The notes: generated by a model from the sequence alone, not told the origin. Shown: positions 10,764-19,873, counted from the stretch's first letter. The stretch: 64,000 nucleotides of DNA from Agaribacter marinus (GCF_030160655.1 NZ_BSOT01000007.1:1-64000), one strand, 5' to 3'. Made by a program: numbers and translations.

Positions 10764-11261
10764 CTAGTGCTTCCACCAATGCTTTCTTATGACGATTAGA
10801 CCAATATCTTCAAGCAAGTGTTTAAGGTGTTCTTTGTCTTTCAAGTTCAGAAATTCACCTACTTCAACTTTTTTTTCCGGGTTGGAGATAGTTAGTTTGG
10901 GTAACTGCCAATCTCGCTTTGTTTCGATATATCTCACATATAAGTGCTTTCGAGATAATTTTTCTAAGTGATAATGCTTACCGTCGATCCATTCGAATTT
11001 CAGATAATCGGCATAAACATATATACGTTGATAACGATAAGTTTGCTTGCATACGTGGTAAATTAAAAATGTAAATACACAAAATTCAATGCCTGCAAAA
11101 GGTAGTATTACCCATACGCCAACTAAGGCCCAACCTACAGCAATCGTCGACATAACGAAAAATAAAAGCGCAATAGCCCATTTAGTTGAATACCAAGTAG
11201 CAGATTTGTTAGGTCGTAAATCAATGAGTATATGATTAGATTGCAAACTTTTAATGACCAT
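10764..11261 (-). CDS. DUF2244 domain-containing membrane protein
   Basis: A 165-residue protein beginning MVIKSLQSNHILIDLRPNKSATW, the typical DUF2244 opening. Two adjacent transmembrane helices (about residues 28-72) are followed by a basic, aromatic cytoplasmic domain (LKFEWIDGKHYHLEKLSRKHLYVRY). Function unknown. It is divergent from the TauE-type permease (83-base gap) and is followed on the same strand by DUF6482. Confidence 0.75.
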   Translation of the reverse strand: MVIKSLQSNHILIDLRPNKSATWYSTKWAIALLFFVMSTIAVGWALVGVWVILPFAGIEFCVFTFLIYHVCKQTYRYQRIYVYADYLKFEWIDGKHYHLEKLSRKHLYVRYIETKRDWQLPKLTISNPEKKVEVGEFLNLKDKEHLKHLLEDIGLIVIRKHWWKH

Positions 11262-11344
11262 AAGTCCTTGCCTTGGTTATAATCGCTCGGATTGTCCTTG
11301 TTAGCAGTATTACGCTCTCGTAGTATCAATATGTTTTGGAATAG

Positions 11345-12241
11345 ATGAGTCAACTTATACAACAAATTAATGAACATAAGATCAAGCTGTTGTTAATTTC
11401 AGCGTGGTTAATAATATTAGTATTCCAATCAGATTTTTCTAGTTTGTTGGTTGAATATTCAGGATTTTTGTTTTTGGGAATTGCTGGTGCTATCTTCGCA
11501 AATTCCACTGGTGCGGGCGGTGGTGTTGTTTTTGTACCGTTTTTCAATCAGTTAGGTCTAGACAATATCACTATTGTCGCAACAAGCTTCGCTATTCAGT
11601 GTTGTGGTATGAGCGCTGGGGCAATAACATGGTGGCAGCACAATAAACGTGTTCATTCTGATGATCCGGAATGGACTGGCTTAGTCAGGGGATTAGTCAC
11701 TACTGTCCCATGCTCTATCGCAGGTGTTTTGGTGGCACAGTTCTTATTAGCCACCTTAGGCGAAAGTGTATCCGAATCGCTGCATGTTTATTTTGGTTTG
11801 TTTTCTATATTGCTTGCTGTATTTATATATATGTCAATTCCATTAATGACACGCCAAACTATTCGTACTCAGTTCTCTGTATTAGATGTTATATGCTTAA
11901 CTGTGATCGCATTCGCAGGCGGTATCATTACGGCTTGGTTATCGGTAGGAGTAGGTGAGTTGGTTGCAGTTTATTTGATTTTGCGAGGTTTTAATATTAC
12001 GTTTGCCATTGCGTTAGCTGTGATCTTGAGTGCGTTTTCAGTTTGGGGTGGTATTACTTACCATATCACGGAGTCACAAGCGATTTATTGGGATATCATT
12101 TTATTCGCAGGTGCGGGCGCTGTTATTGGCGGAATGATTGCTAAGCATGTTGTACTTTTTTTCTCTCCCGCGCGCCTGAAGCTATTTTTTGCAACTTGGA
12201 TATTAGTCATGGGCATTGCGGGTTTGCCGTTGTGGCAATGA
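11345..12241 (+). CDS. Sulfite exporter TauE/SafE family permease
   Basis: A 298-residue polytopic membrane protein with about 8 helices. The first family repeat carries the Gly-rich stretch IFANSTGAGGGVVFVPFF, with a second half around AWLSVGVGELVAVYLILRG. Members move sulfite, sulfoacetate or other organic anions; the substrate here is not evident from neighbours. No ribosome-binding site is strong; the ATG at 11345 is the first in frame. Confidence 0.85.
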   Translation: MSQLIQQINEHKIKLLLISAWLIILVFQSDFSSLLVEYSGFLFLGIAGAIFANSTGAGGGVVFVPFFNQLGLDNITIVATSFAIQCCGMSAGAITWWQHNKRVHSDDPEWTGLVRGLVTTVPCSIAGVLVAQFLLATLGESVSESLHVYFGLFSILLAVFIYMSIPLMTRQTIRTQFSVLDVICLTVIAFAGGIITAWLSVGVGELVAVYLILRGFNITFAIALAVILSAFSVWGGITYHITESQAIYWDIILFAGAGAVIGGMIAKHVVLFFSPARLKLFFATWILVMGIAGLPLWQ

Positions 12242-12289
12242 ACATTGGCGATCTAAGTCAATACGTAATACCCAATACCCAATATCATT

Positions 12290-12306
12290 AATCCAATGAT
12301 TGGATT
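12290..12306. repeat. 17-bp palindrome AATCCAAT-G-ATTGGATT
   Basis: Perfect inverted repeat between the convergent TauE-type gene and the Mrp operon. No T-run follows on either side, so it is not a standard terminator. Confidence 0.6.
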
Positions 12307-12386
12307 GTCTATCCTCGATATTACATTTAGCTTGAACTCTGCATAAGGAATGGTGCAAACCTGTGTTTATACAGAGTTCGGGTTAT

Positions 12387-14066
12387 TTACATAATCTCGG
12401 TAATAAATGCAATAACTGCTAGTATGACAAAGCCGATGACCATCCTATAGGTTAATGTCGCAGCATTGGCTCCCTCATTTATATGCATTTTCGGCACTAA
12501 GCTCTTAAATAGAAGGAAGGTACGTTTACTCATATGTAGCGAGAATGCCATGGCGTTATGAAGAACTCCTCCAGTGGCCGGCAAAACCTTTCTGTAGAGC
12601 CACTCACTGTCTAGATTTACAGATCGTAATTCGGGCGGATACAAACCTTGCTTATTGAGCCATACAAACGCGAGTGCAGAAAAGAATAGCAACTGAAGTT
12701 GCGTAAGTACATGCGTAACATCATATGGTTGATAGACGTTGTCCCACGGAAGTAGATGGTAAACTAACCAAGGGTAACTACCAAAAGCAATGCAAAGCCC
12801 TGACGCGATTCCCATAGCAATAAGCATATTTGTTGGCGCTTCTTTAGGGCGCATACCTGAATCATGAGCAAAAAACGCAAAAAACGGGATTTTAATTCCT
12901 GCGTGATGGAACACGCCGGCGGAGGCAAACAATAGCATTAGCCATAAGTATTCGTGCCCAGCTTCGATCATTGCGGCCATCACCATGCTTTTACTTATGA
13001 AGCCACTAAATAGCGGGAACGCCGAAATAGAGGCGGCGCCTACTATACAGAATACCGTTGTTTTAGGCATTGTTTTGTACAAGCCGCCTAAATCTGAGCC
13101 ATTTACGTGACCCACCCTAGTCAGCACTGCGCCCATGGTCATAAATAACAACCCCTTAAAAATCACGTCATTGAAAGCATGTGCAACTGCGCCATTTAAC
13201 GCAAGTGCTGTGCCGATACCGATGCCACATACCATAAACCCAAGTTGGTTGATTAAGCTGTAAGCGAGTACTTTCCTTAGATCATTTTCGATAACGGCAT
13301 AAAAGATTGGAAAGCATGTCATCGCGGCACCAATGTACACAAGCAAATCTTCACCAGGAAAGGTGCGTGCGAGCATGTAAATAGCTACTTTTGTGGTAAA
13401 CGCTGATAAGAAGACAGTACCTACTGGCGTTGCTTCTGGATAGGCATCAGTTAGCCATGTATGCAGGAAAGGAAAAGCGGCTTTAACACCAAAGGCGAAT
13501 AAAAATAGATAGGACGCGGTCGTACCTAGGCCGACAAAGTCGATGTCGTAAGACCCAATATCGTTAAAGTGCATAATGGCGGCGATGAGCAACGCGACGC
13601 CAGATAATATTTGAATAATAAGATAGCGAATACCAGCATTTTGAGCAGCGGTGGTTTTCCGCGCAAAAATAAGAAACGCACTCGTAACTGCTAGCAGCTC
13701 CCAAAATATAAACAAGGTAATAAAGTCGCCGGAGAATACTGCACCTATGGCACTTCCTGCATAAGTTAAACCAGAGACTAATTGGAGTTTATCTTTTAAG
13801 TGCATTGCGTATATCAAGCAAATAGCGCAAGCGATATGGAATAGATACGCAAACATTAAGCTAAGTTTGTCTACATCCATGATTTGTATATCGAAGTTGT
13901 GTAATTGCCAAGATATATTCGCGGTATTTAGCCCAGAGGTATAGAGTAAAATACCGTTGACTATGGGGACCAATATTAGCGCAAACCTAAATTTATGCGG
14001 TATTATCAAGGCAATTGCTGCGGCAACAAAGAAAGGTAAAAATGCGGGAATGGCATAATCGATCAT
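12387..14066 (-). CDS. Mrp-type cation/H+ antiporter, third D-like (NuoL/M family) subunit
   Basis: A 559-residue polytopic protein of the proton-conducting NuoL/M/N family. The conserved Glu helix is FIFWELLAVTSAFLIF (TM5 region) and the Lys helix is FGVKAAFPFLHTWLTDAYPEATPVG. A C-terminal extension past about residue 480 makes it longer than its two paralogues. It is the last gene of the operon and overlaps the 103-residue gene by 4 bases. It is one of three such subunits here, whereas a standard Mrp has MrpA and MrpD. Cation specificity cannot be read from sequence. Confidence 0.88.
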   Translation of the reverse strand: MIDYAIPAFLPFFVAAAIALIIPHKFRFALILVPIVNGILLYTSGLNTANISWQLHNFDIQIMDVDKLSLMFAYLFHIACAICLIYAMHLKDKLQLVSGLTYAGSAIGAVFSGDFITLFIFWELLAVTSAFLIFARKTTAAQNAGIRYLIIQILSGVALLIAAIMHFNDIGSYDIDFVGLGTTASYLFLFAFGVKAAFPFLHTWLTDAYPEATPVGTVFLSAFTTKVAIYMLARTFPGEDLLVYIGAAMTCFPIFYAVIENDLRKVLAYSLINQLGFMVCGIGIGTALALNGAVAHAFNDVIFKGLLFMTMGAVLTRVGHVNGSDLGGLYKTMPKTTVFCIVGAASISAFPLFSGFISKSMVMAAMIEAGHEYLWLMLLFASAGVFHHAGIKIPFFAFFAHDSGMRPKEAPTNMLIAMGIASGLCIAFGSYPWLVYHLLPWDNVYQPYDVTHVLTQLQLLFFSALAFVWLNKQGLYPPELRSVNLDSEWLYRKVLPATGGVLHNAMAFSLHMSKRTFLLFKSLVPKMHINEGANAATLTYRMVIGFVILAVIAFITEIM

Positions 14067-14374
14067 GACTGATGCTCCTCATCTTTGCTTTCTGTCCCAA
14101 TTAGATCGTCTCTATCACGATAATAATTTTCGTCGCGCATAACGACTTTACGCATGAGTTTGGCAAGTACAACGAGTACGACACAAGCAACGAAACCGTA
14201 CAATGCGTAGAAGGTAGGAATTTTTTCGAAGTCGAGATAAATATGACGATGCACTACAAAATCTAGTAAGACTAATAAGGCACATAATACATAAAAAACA
14301 ATCATCATGATTTTTATATTCTTCGGGTTGTCGAAGAAGGAGACTTTTTCTGTCGTTGATTCTTGTGCTTTCAT
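14063..14374 (-). CDS. Small two-helix protein of the Mrp-like operon (unknown)
   Basis: A 103-residue protein with two transmembrane helices (about 22-42 and 57-79), a conserved-looking FFDNPKNIKIMM opening, HRHIYLDFEKIPTFYALYG between the helices and a charged tail (RDENYYRDRDDL). It lies between the second and third D-like antiporter genes, overlapping the latter by 4 bases. It is not a standard Mrp subunit (not B, C, E, F or G). Probably an accessory subunit of this antiporter variant (inference from position). Confidence 0.75.
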   Translation of the reverse strand: MKAQESTTEKVSFFDNPKNIKIMMIVFYVLCALLVLLDFVVHRHIYLDFEKIPTFYALYGFVACVVLVVLAKLMRKVVMRDENYYRDRDDLIGTESKDEEHQS

Positions 14375-14386
14375 ATTAGACCTATT

Positions 14387-15856
14387 TCACCCTACTAATG
14401 TTTGTGACAATGTATAAAACACAGAAGGGTCAAAGAAAAGATAGATAGTCATTGCCGTCGGAATAGCCATACCAATCAAACAAGCGATAGGGGCTTCCTT
14501 AATGTGTGTTTTTTCGTTTGAGGGGACTGTAAAAAAGGCTTTCATTGGAATGCTAAGTAAGTAAAAAATATTAAGCATTGAACTAACACTGAGTGTAATT
14601 AATATTATCCAGTAAACAAATTGGCTACCTTCAAATTGAATACCACCCGAAAGTAAATACCATTTGCTCCACATACCGCCAAAAAATGGTAAGCCAATAA
14701 TGCTAAGTGAGCCAACTGTAAATATCGTGAAAGTGATGGGCATTTGTCGTCCCAATCCATCTAGCTGACTCACATATTTTTTATGGGTCGTAACGAGTAT
14801 AGCGCCTGCCGCAAAAAACAATGCGATTTTAGCAAAAGCATGCATGGCGATGTGCATACTTGCGCCGACAATTGCCAACTGATTTGCGATCATTGCGCCT
14901 AATACAATGTAACTGAGTTGACTGATAGTCGAGTATGCAAGACGTTCTTTTAGGTTGTCTTTTGTTAAGGCTATTAGCGATGCCGCAATGATGGTAAAAG
15001 CAGGGAGCAAGATGAGTAAATCATTTGCGTCAGAGGCCGTAATAAAATCTGTACCAAATATAAAAACGACAACCTTTACGACAGAGAATACGCCAGCTTT
15101 AACTACGGCAACTGCATGTAACAATGCACTTACTGGCGTGGGCGCCACCATTGCAGACGGTAGCCACCGATGTAAAGGCATTACGCCAGCCTTGCTAATA
15201 CCTAATATAAATAGTAGTAGTAGTGGCAAAACATAGGCTGAGTCTAAACTGCCTTTTAATATCCCACCCTGAACGAACTCTAGAGACCCTGCCGTATACC
15301 ACGTAATGATCATGGCGGGTAAAAAGAATAATATTGAGGAACCCATCAAAATTAATATGTATTTTCTGCCACCGCGTTTAGCATCACGATTACCAGAATG
15401 AGTCACTAAAGGGTAAGTCGATATTGTTAAAAACTCATAAAATATGAATAAGGTGAATAAATTCTCTGAGTAAGCAACGGCCATTACGCCTGCGATTGCA
15501 ACGGCGAATAATGTATAAAAGCGTGTTTGATGACTTTCTTTATGTGCCCTCATATAGCCCATTGCATAAATGGATGTTGCTATCCAAAGTCCACTTGCAA
15601 TGAGCGCAAACATTACACCAAAGGCGTTAAATGCAAATGAAATGGCTAAACCGTCAATCGGCTCGGCAACGATGAAACCAGCTTGAATGGCATCTTGTTG
15701 ATGTATAAGTAAGTAAATGTTTAGCGTAAATAAGGACAGTGCAGTGAGTAGCGTTACACCTTCACGTATATTAGGGACTTTGCCGAGTTTTGAAATAACG
15801 ACAGCACCAAAAATAGGTAGCAGTATGGTTAGCATTAATACGTAGCTCAATTCCAT
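14387..15856 (-). CDS. Mrp-type antiporter, second D-like subunit
   Basis: A 489-residue polytopic member of the NuoL/M/N family. The Glu-helix motif is TLFIFYEFLTISTYPLV and the Lys helix is GISKAGVMPLHRWLPSAMVAPTPVSALLHAVAVVKAG. The latter is closer to NuoM/MrpD-like sequences than to the third subunit. It begins 5 bases after the first D-like gene, clearly in the same operon. Confidence 0.88.
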   Translation of the reverse strand: MELSYVLMLTILLPIFGAVVISKLGKVPNIREGVTLLTALSLFTLNIYLLIHQQDAIQAGFIVAEPIDGLAISFAFNAFGVMFALIASGLWIATSIYAMGYMRAHKESHQTRFYTLFAVAIAGVMAVAYSENLFTLFIFYEFLTISTYPLVTHSGNRDAKRGGRKYILILMGSSILFFLPAMIITWYTAGSLEFVQGGILKGSLDSAYVLPLLLLFILGISKAGVMPLHRWLPSAMVAPTPVSALLHAVAVVKAGVFSVVKVVVFIFGTDFITASDANDLLILLPAFTIIAASLIALTKDNLKERLAYSTISQLSYIVLGAMIANQLAIVGASMHIAMHAFAKIALFFAAGAILVTTHKKYVSQLDGLGRQMPITFTIFTVGSLSIIGLPFFGGMWSKWYLLSGGIQFEGSQFVYWIILITLSVSSMLNIFYLLSIPMKAFFTVPSNEKTHIKEAPIACLIGMAIPTAMTIYLFFDPSVFYTLSQTLVG

Positions 15857-15861
15857 TTCGG

Positions 15862-17355
15862 TTACATCCCCAATAAAGCTTTGGCAACAGCGTTTGCTGC
15901 ATTAAACGGAATATTGGTAAATAAACCAAAATATAAACAGGCAATAGCTCCAAGCCATAACGCTAAGCCCATACTTTTGGATGCACTTGGAATATTTATA
16001 TCTCCGCTTTTTACGTGTTGAATATGGATTTTACGTTTTGAATTAAAATATAGGGCTTCAACAATTTTCCATACATATGCGATGGCGAATACCGAACCGA
16101 TAACAATCGCCCCAACAACTATCCATTTGCTTTGCTGGATTGCCGCTTCAAGTAAGTACCATTTAGTGACAAACCCAACGGTACCGGGCACGCCAATGAG
16201 GCTTAAGCCTGCGAAAGCCATAGCAAAAAATGTCCAAGGCATACTTGCACCAAAACCGCGTAAATCTGATAGTTTCGTTGAATTGGCACGGTAGACCAGA
16301 ATACCGGCACCAATAAATAAGGTTGCTTTGATAATGGCATGATTAAACAGATGTAAAACGGCTGCTGTTAAGCCGGTTTCAGTCAGTAGTGCAATGCCAA
16401 TCACAATATAACCAATTTGCGCAACACTCGAAAATGCGAGTAAGCGCTTAATCTCAACTTGTTGCCATGCGCGCACCGAGCCGTAAATCACACCCACGCA
16501 ACCAAGTACTAACAGTAGTTGTGGAATCAGCAATTCCTGCCAGTAAGCAATTGGGTATAAGTCAAATAGCACACGAAGTAGAACATATATAGAGACTTTT
16601 GTTGCTGTAGCAGACAGAAAGATACTTACTGTTGAGGGCGCAAAGCCATAGGCATTTGGCAACCAGGAATGCAACGGAAATATAGCCGCTTTTAGCGCGA
16701 TTCCCAACAAAATGAAAATGAAGGCAGTAACGACTAGTTGCATATCTTCGAAGCTACTAAATCTTTCAGCGATGTCTGCAATATTCAAGCTACCTGATGC
16801 TGCATACAAAAAACCGACGCCAATGAGGAAAAAGGTGGCGCCGATTGTGCCTAAAATTAGATAAGCAAAAGAAGCGGTAAGTGCTTGGCGTTTTCTTCCC
16901 ATACTTATTAGCGCATAGCTCGATAACGAGGATATTTCTAAAAATACAAATAAATTGAAAATATCTCCTGTGAGGGCAATACCCAAAAGGCCTAAGAGAC
17001 AAAGTTGAAATGCCGCATAAAATAAACCGGACTGGGTTGTATCTATCTCACTCGGTGCGCTTCTGAAGGAAAAAATACCAGATACGACGGCGATGCCTGA
17101 GACTATTAACGCGATAAAAGCATTAAGCGAATCAATTTTATATTCAATTCCCCAGGGCGGGCGCCAACCACCTAATTCGTAAATAACGTGTTTACCGTCT
17201 ATCACTTCAGCTAAAATTACACCAGATATTGCGAAACAAACGATTGATACGCTGAGCGTAATTGCCCAAGTTAACAAATGATTTTTAAATATTGCTGTAA
17301 TTGGCGCACTCAATAGCGGAATAACGACCAATAGGATCGTGAGTTGCTCTGTCAT
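15862..17355 (-). CDS. mnhD: Mrp-type antiporter subunit D
   Basis: A 497-residue NuoM/MrpD-type membrane protein. FNLFVFLEISSLSSYALI holds the conserved membrane Glu and LKAAIFPLHSWLPNAYGFAP the conserved Lys helix. It directly follows the MnhC gene with a 4-base overlap, the canonical C-D order. It would carry the main proton/cation pathway in the antiporter. Confidence 0.93.
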   Translation of the reverse strand: MTEQLTILLVVIPLLSAPITAIFKNHLLTWAITLSVSIVCFAISGVILAEVIDGKHVIYELGGWRPPWGIEYKIDSLNAFIALIVSGIAVVSGIFSFRSAPSEIDTTQSGLFYAAFQLCLLGLLGIALTGDIFNLFVFLEISSLSSYALISMGRKRQALTASFAYLILGTIGATFFLIGVGFLYAASGSLNIADIAERFSSFEDMQLVVTAFIFILLGIALKAAIFPLHSWLPNAYGFAPSTVSIFLSATATKVSIYVLLRVLFDLYPIAYWQELLIPQLLLVLGCVGVIYGSVRAWQQVEIKRLLAFSSVAQIGYIVIGIALLTETGLTAAVLHLFNHAIIKATLFIGAGILVYRANSTKLSDLRGFGASMPWTFFAMAFAGLSLIGVPGTVGFVTKWYLLEAAIQQSKWIVVGAIVIGSVFAIAYVWKIVEALYFNSKRKIHIQHVKSGDINIPSASKSMGLALWLGAIACLYFGLFTNIPFNAANAVAKALLGM

Positions 17356-17711
17356 GCGTCTTGATCCAACTTGTTTATTTCATCTTCTTCAATGCTGTCA
17401 TATGATTCTTTAATTCTTATTACCAGCGCGAAACCAAGTGCTGTGGTAGCAACGCCAACCACAATAGCCGTTAACATTAACACTTGTGGTAGGGGGTTTG
17501 AGTATATTTCGTATGCATCATCTACTATAGGAACCGTACCATCTTTTACTTTTCCTAGACTGACATAAAATAAGATCACGGCCGTTTGAAACATGGCTAA
17601 GCCAGCGAGTTTTTTCATTAAATTTGTTCGGCTGATAAGGGTGTATAAACCGACCATCATTACGACAATAATAAGCCAGTAATTAACGTGCCCAGCGACA
17701 TACTCTAACAT
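17352..17711 (-). CDS. mnhC: Mrp-type antiporter subunit C (NuoK-like)
   Basis: A 119-residue protein with three helices, homologous to NuoK/MrpC. The segments VMMVGLYTLISRTNLMKKLAG, AVILFYVSLG and PLPQVLMLTAIVVGVATTALG match the family core, and the C-terminus is acidic. It lies between B and D; ATG start. Confidence 0.93.
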   Translation of the reverse strand: MLEYVAGHVNYWLIIVVMMVGLYTLISRTNLMKKLAGLAMFQTAVILFYVSLGKVKDGTVPIVDDAYEIYSNPLPQVLMLTAIVVGVATTALGFALVIRIKESYDSIEEDEINKLDQDA

Positions 17712-17724
17712 TCATCGTCCCTCA

Positions 17725-18147
17725 TCATTCTGGCGCGACACGTCTAGCAAAGGTAAAGAATAGCAAAATCATAACAGATGCTACTGTAATCCCTACACCT
17801 AGCTCTATGATAATTATACCAATGTGCTGACCTGCTACGGGGTCACTTAATAAAACACTGTAATTGAGGAAGTTTCCGCCTTTGAGCATAGAGACGACAC
17901 CTACACCTGCATATAACAACACGCCAAAACTGGCACATATCTTTAGGGCAGATTCTGGAATGACTTTCAGTGCAGCATCTAAGCCATACGTGAGTGCATA
18001 CAGCAGGATGGCACTAGAAAATATTACGCCTGCTTGAAATCCTCCTCCTGGGCTGTAATCACCATGAAATTGGACATACAGGGCAAATAGGACAATAATT
18101 GGAGATAACCATTTGGTCACTACTCTCAAGACAAGGTCGTTACCCAT
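17725..18147 (-). CDS. mnhB: Mrp-type antiporter subunit B
   Basis: MrpB/MbhF-type membrane subunit of 140 residues with four helices and the signature QFHGDYSPGGGFQAG. The start is the ATG at 18147 (MGNDLVLRVVTKW). It has a very strong AAAGGAGG site 5 bases upstream and overlaps the end of the preceding gene by 8 bases. The 27-codon extension to 18228 is rejected. Confidence 0.92.
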   Translation of the reverse strand: MGNDLVLRVVTKWLSPIIVLFALYVQFHGDYSPGGGFQAGVIFSSAILLYALTYGLDAALKVIPESALKICASFGVLLYAGVGVVSMLKGGNFLNYSVLLSDPVAGQHIGIIIIELGVGITVASVMILLFFTFARRVAPE

Positions 18148-18703
18148 GCTGACCTCCTTTGCTTTTGACATGTATTTTTTTTCTGTTACCCAATAAGAGT
18201 AAAACGCCGATACCCGCAGTGAGTACAACAGTCACTTCGCCCAATGTATCAAAGCCTCGATAACTCGCCAAAACAGCGGTAACCAAGTTCGGCACGCCGG
18301 TTTCTTCTTGGCCTTTTTCAATATACCTTGCAGCGACTTCTCTATTAGGAGGGCTTTGTGCGTCGCCTAATTCAGCAATATCATGTGTACCATAAATAAG
18401 TAAACCGCCCATGACGACACATATGATTAAAGGGGCTGTGCGTGATTTCCCCTGTGTGGTTGCTTCATGGCCATCTCTAATAGAGGCAAGCGTAACTAGC
18501 ATTAATACTGTTGAAATACCTGTGCCAACGGCTGCTTCAGTAAACGCTACGTCTGGTGCGTCTAATACCACGAATAGTCCAGCAACTAGTAGACTGTATA
18601 GGCCAAATAGCATCGCCATAGCAAACAAATGACGAGTTTTAAGTACAGCTAGCGCCATAACTAGTAAAAAAACAAGTAGCACGATATTGACGATCAGACT
18701 CAC
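18140..18703 (-). CDS. DUF4040 / MbhD-MbhE-like (MrpA C-terminal-type) subunit
   Basis: A 187-residue membrane protein. Residues 1-75 match DUF4040 (MbhD-like: FAMAMLFGLYSLLVAGLFVVLDAPDVAFTEAAVG); residues ~90-175 match the MbhE-like part (RYIEKGQEETGVPNLVTAVLASYRGFDTLGEV). In standard Mrp systems these regions form the C-terminal part of the large MrpA. Here they are a stand-alone gene, as in archaeal Mbh and Mbh-like antiporter clusters. It overlaps MnhB (8 bases) and MnhG (4 bases). Confidence 0.88.
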   Translation of the reverse strand: MSLIVNIVLLVFLLVMALAVLKTRHLFAMAMLFGLYSLLVAGLFVVLDAPDVAFTEAAVGTGISTVLMLVTLASIRDGHEATTQGKSRTAPLIICVVMGGLLIYGTHDIAELGDAQSPPNREVAARYIEKGQEETGVPNLVTAVLASYRGFDTLGEVTVVLTAGIGVLLLLGNRKKIHVKSKGGQHG

Positions 18704-19029
18704 TTTTTCTCCTCGTTATCTAGGGAGTTAATGTGGATTTTCTGTTTGTGTCTAAGCCCCCATCGCCACGCATTGTTGGCAAGCGCATACGACGACGCTG
18801 GGCTTGTAAATGCCAAAAATAAAAATATTAAAATGAGTTTAGCGATAACGATGTATGATGTAGCTTGTAAGCTAAGTCCAAGCAAAATCAAAAATGTACA
18901 TAATGTGTCAGTTACGCCGACAGCATGTAAGCGAGCATATGTATCGGGCAGCCGCAGGATACCAATGCCGCCAATTAGACCGAGTAAACACCCTAAACCG
19001 ATGAAAATAAAACTAATAATATCTAGCAT
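18700..19029 (-). CDS. mnhG: Mrp-type antiporter subunit G
   Basis: A 109-residue MrpG/PhaG-like protein with three helices and the signature LLGLIGGIGILRLPDTYARLHAVGVTDTL. The stop and start codons of neighbours overlap, showing tight translational coupling. Confidence 0.92.
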   Translation of the reverse strand: MLDIISFIFIGLGCLLGLIGGIGILRLPDTYARLHAVGVTDTLCTFLILLGLSLQATSYIVIAKLILIFLFLAFTSPASSYALANNAWRWGLRHKQKIHINSLDNEEKK

Positions 19030-19334
19030 TATTTTTCCTCCGTTTTGGCAGCAGAACCGCGTTGGTCGAACGCAAAGTATTTTCCTCGCTCTACCAGTCT
19101 AAGGGCTGCAATAACACCAACGAAGTTTAGTAGAGAATATAGCAGGGCAATATCTAGTAAATCATGTCGGCCTGTGAAAAATGCGAAAATTGCTACCAAA
19201 AGTACGGCCTTTGTACCAAACATGTTAACGGCTAATATTCTGTCAAACACACTTGGACCAAGCAATGCGCGACATAATGCCAATGCCATAGTCACTAATA
19301 TAGCTAAGCCAGCGATGAGAAAGTACATGGCCAT
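19029..19334 (-). CDS. mnhF: Mrp-type antiporter subunit F
   Basis: A 101-residue MrpF/PhaF-like protein with three helices. The core ALCRALLGPSVFDRILAVNMFGTKAV is typical of the family. It lies between subunits E and G with 1-base overlaps on both sides. Confidence 0.92.
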   Translation of the reverse strand: MAMYFLIAGLAILVTMALALCRALLGPSVFDRILAVNMFGTKAVLLVAIFAFFTGRHDLLDIALLYSLLNFVGVIAALRLVERGKYFAFDQRGSAAKTEEK

Positions 19335-19825
19335 TATTGATCTATCTCTATTGTTTTTATTGCGTATTGTTTCGGCATTATGCGTAGCACGTCACTATTA
19401 ATTAAATCTTGTGCTCCATCTTCACTAATTGTGTGGATAAGCAGGGTGTTATCACCCATGGCAATACTCGAAGAACCGGGTGTTAGTGTTATAGCGTTCG
19501 CATAAAGCACCTTGGCGACATCATCTTTAAAAGGTAAATCAATGGTAACAAAAGTCGATTCGACCGGCTTAAAACCGAGTATTCTTGCGCAGACATCAAT
19601 ATTCGACTGCACTACTTTTACGCCTAATTTAAATAAAAATTTGGCAAAACTACCTGTAACGAAGAAGCTATATCGTTCTTGATCTATTTTAAGCATTCTT
19701 GATGTTATCCAAAGCGAAAAGATAACTGAGAACAGGCCAAAACCTAACATGAGTGGCTCAAACATTCCGGAAAGCAACAACCACGTGATAACTAATATTA
19801 TCGCGAGTCTAATTGTATGCGTCAC
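19334..19825 (-). CDS. mnhE: Mrp-type antiporter subunit E
   Basis: First gene of the operon; a 163-residue MrpE-like protein with N-terminal membrane helices and a cytoplasmic domain containing the signature ANAITLTPGSSSIAM. The start is GTG with GAGG just upstream. In Mrp complexes E belongs to the outer small-subunit module with F and G. A LexA-like palindrome lies 33 bases upstream of the start. Confidence 0.92.
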   Translation of the reverse strand: MTHTIRLAIILVITWLLLSGMFEPLMLGFGLFSVIFSLWITSRMLKIDQERYSFFVTGSFAKFLFKLGVKVVQSNIDVCARILGFKPVESTFVTIDLPFKDDVAKVLYANAITLTPGSSSIAMGDNTLLIHTISEDGAQDLINSDVLRIMPKQYAIKTIEIDQ

Positions 19826-19857
19826 ATTACCTCTCTTCGTTACTGTTTGTTTTTATT

Positions 19858-19873
19858 CTGTATTTTTATACAG
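19858..19873 (-). promoter_or_regulatory. LexA (SOS)-like box before the Mrp operon
   Basis: On the minus strand the sequence is CTGTATAAAAATACAG, a CTGT-N8-ACAG palindrome that differs from the E. coli LexA consensus CTGTATATATATACAG at two positions. It overlaps a possible -10 (TATAAA) and lies 33 bases before the mnhE start, where bound LexA would repress. Motif evidence only. Confidence 0.5.

Noticed and set aside
10633-10779. N-terminal extension of the DUF6482 frame
   Set aside because: No ribosome-binding site, overlaps the DUF2244 gene, and the SD-supported ATG is at 10632.
12290-12306. Palindrome considered as a terminator between the TauE-type gene and the Mrp operon
   Set aside because: No T-run on either strand, and the stem is AT-rich.
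18148-18228. 27-codon extension of the MnhB frame
   Set aside because: Lies inside the DUF4040 gene; AAAGGAGG is placed for the ATG at 18147.
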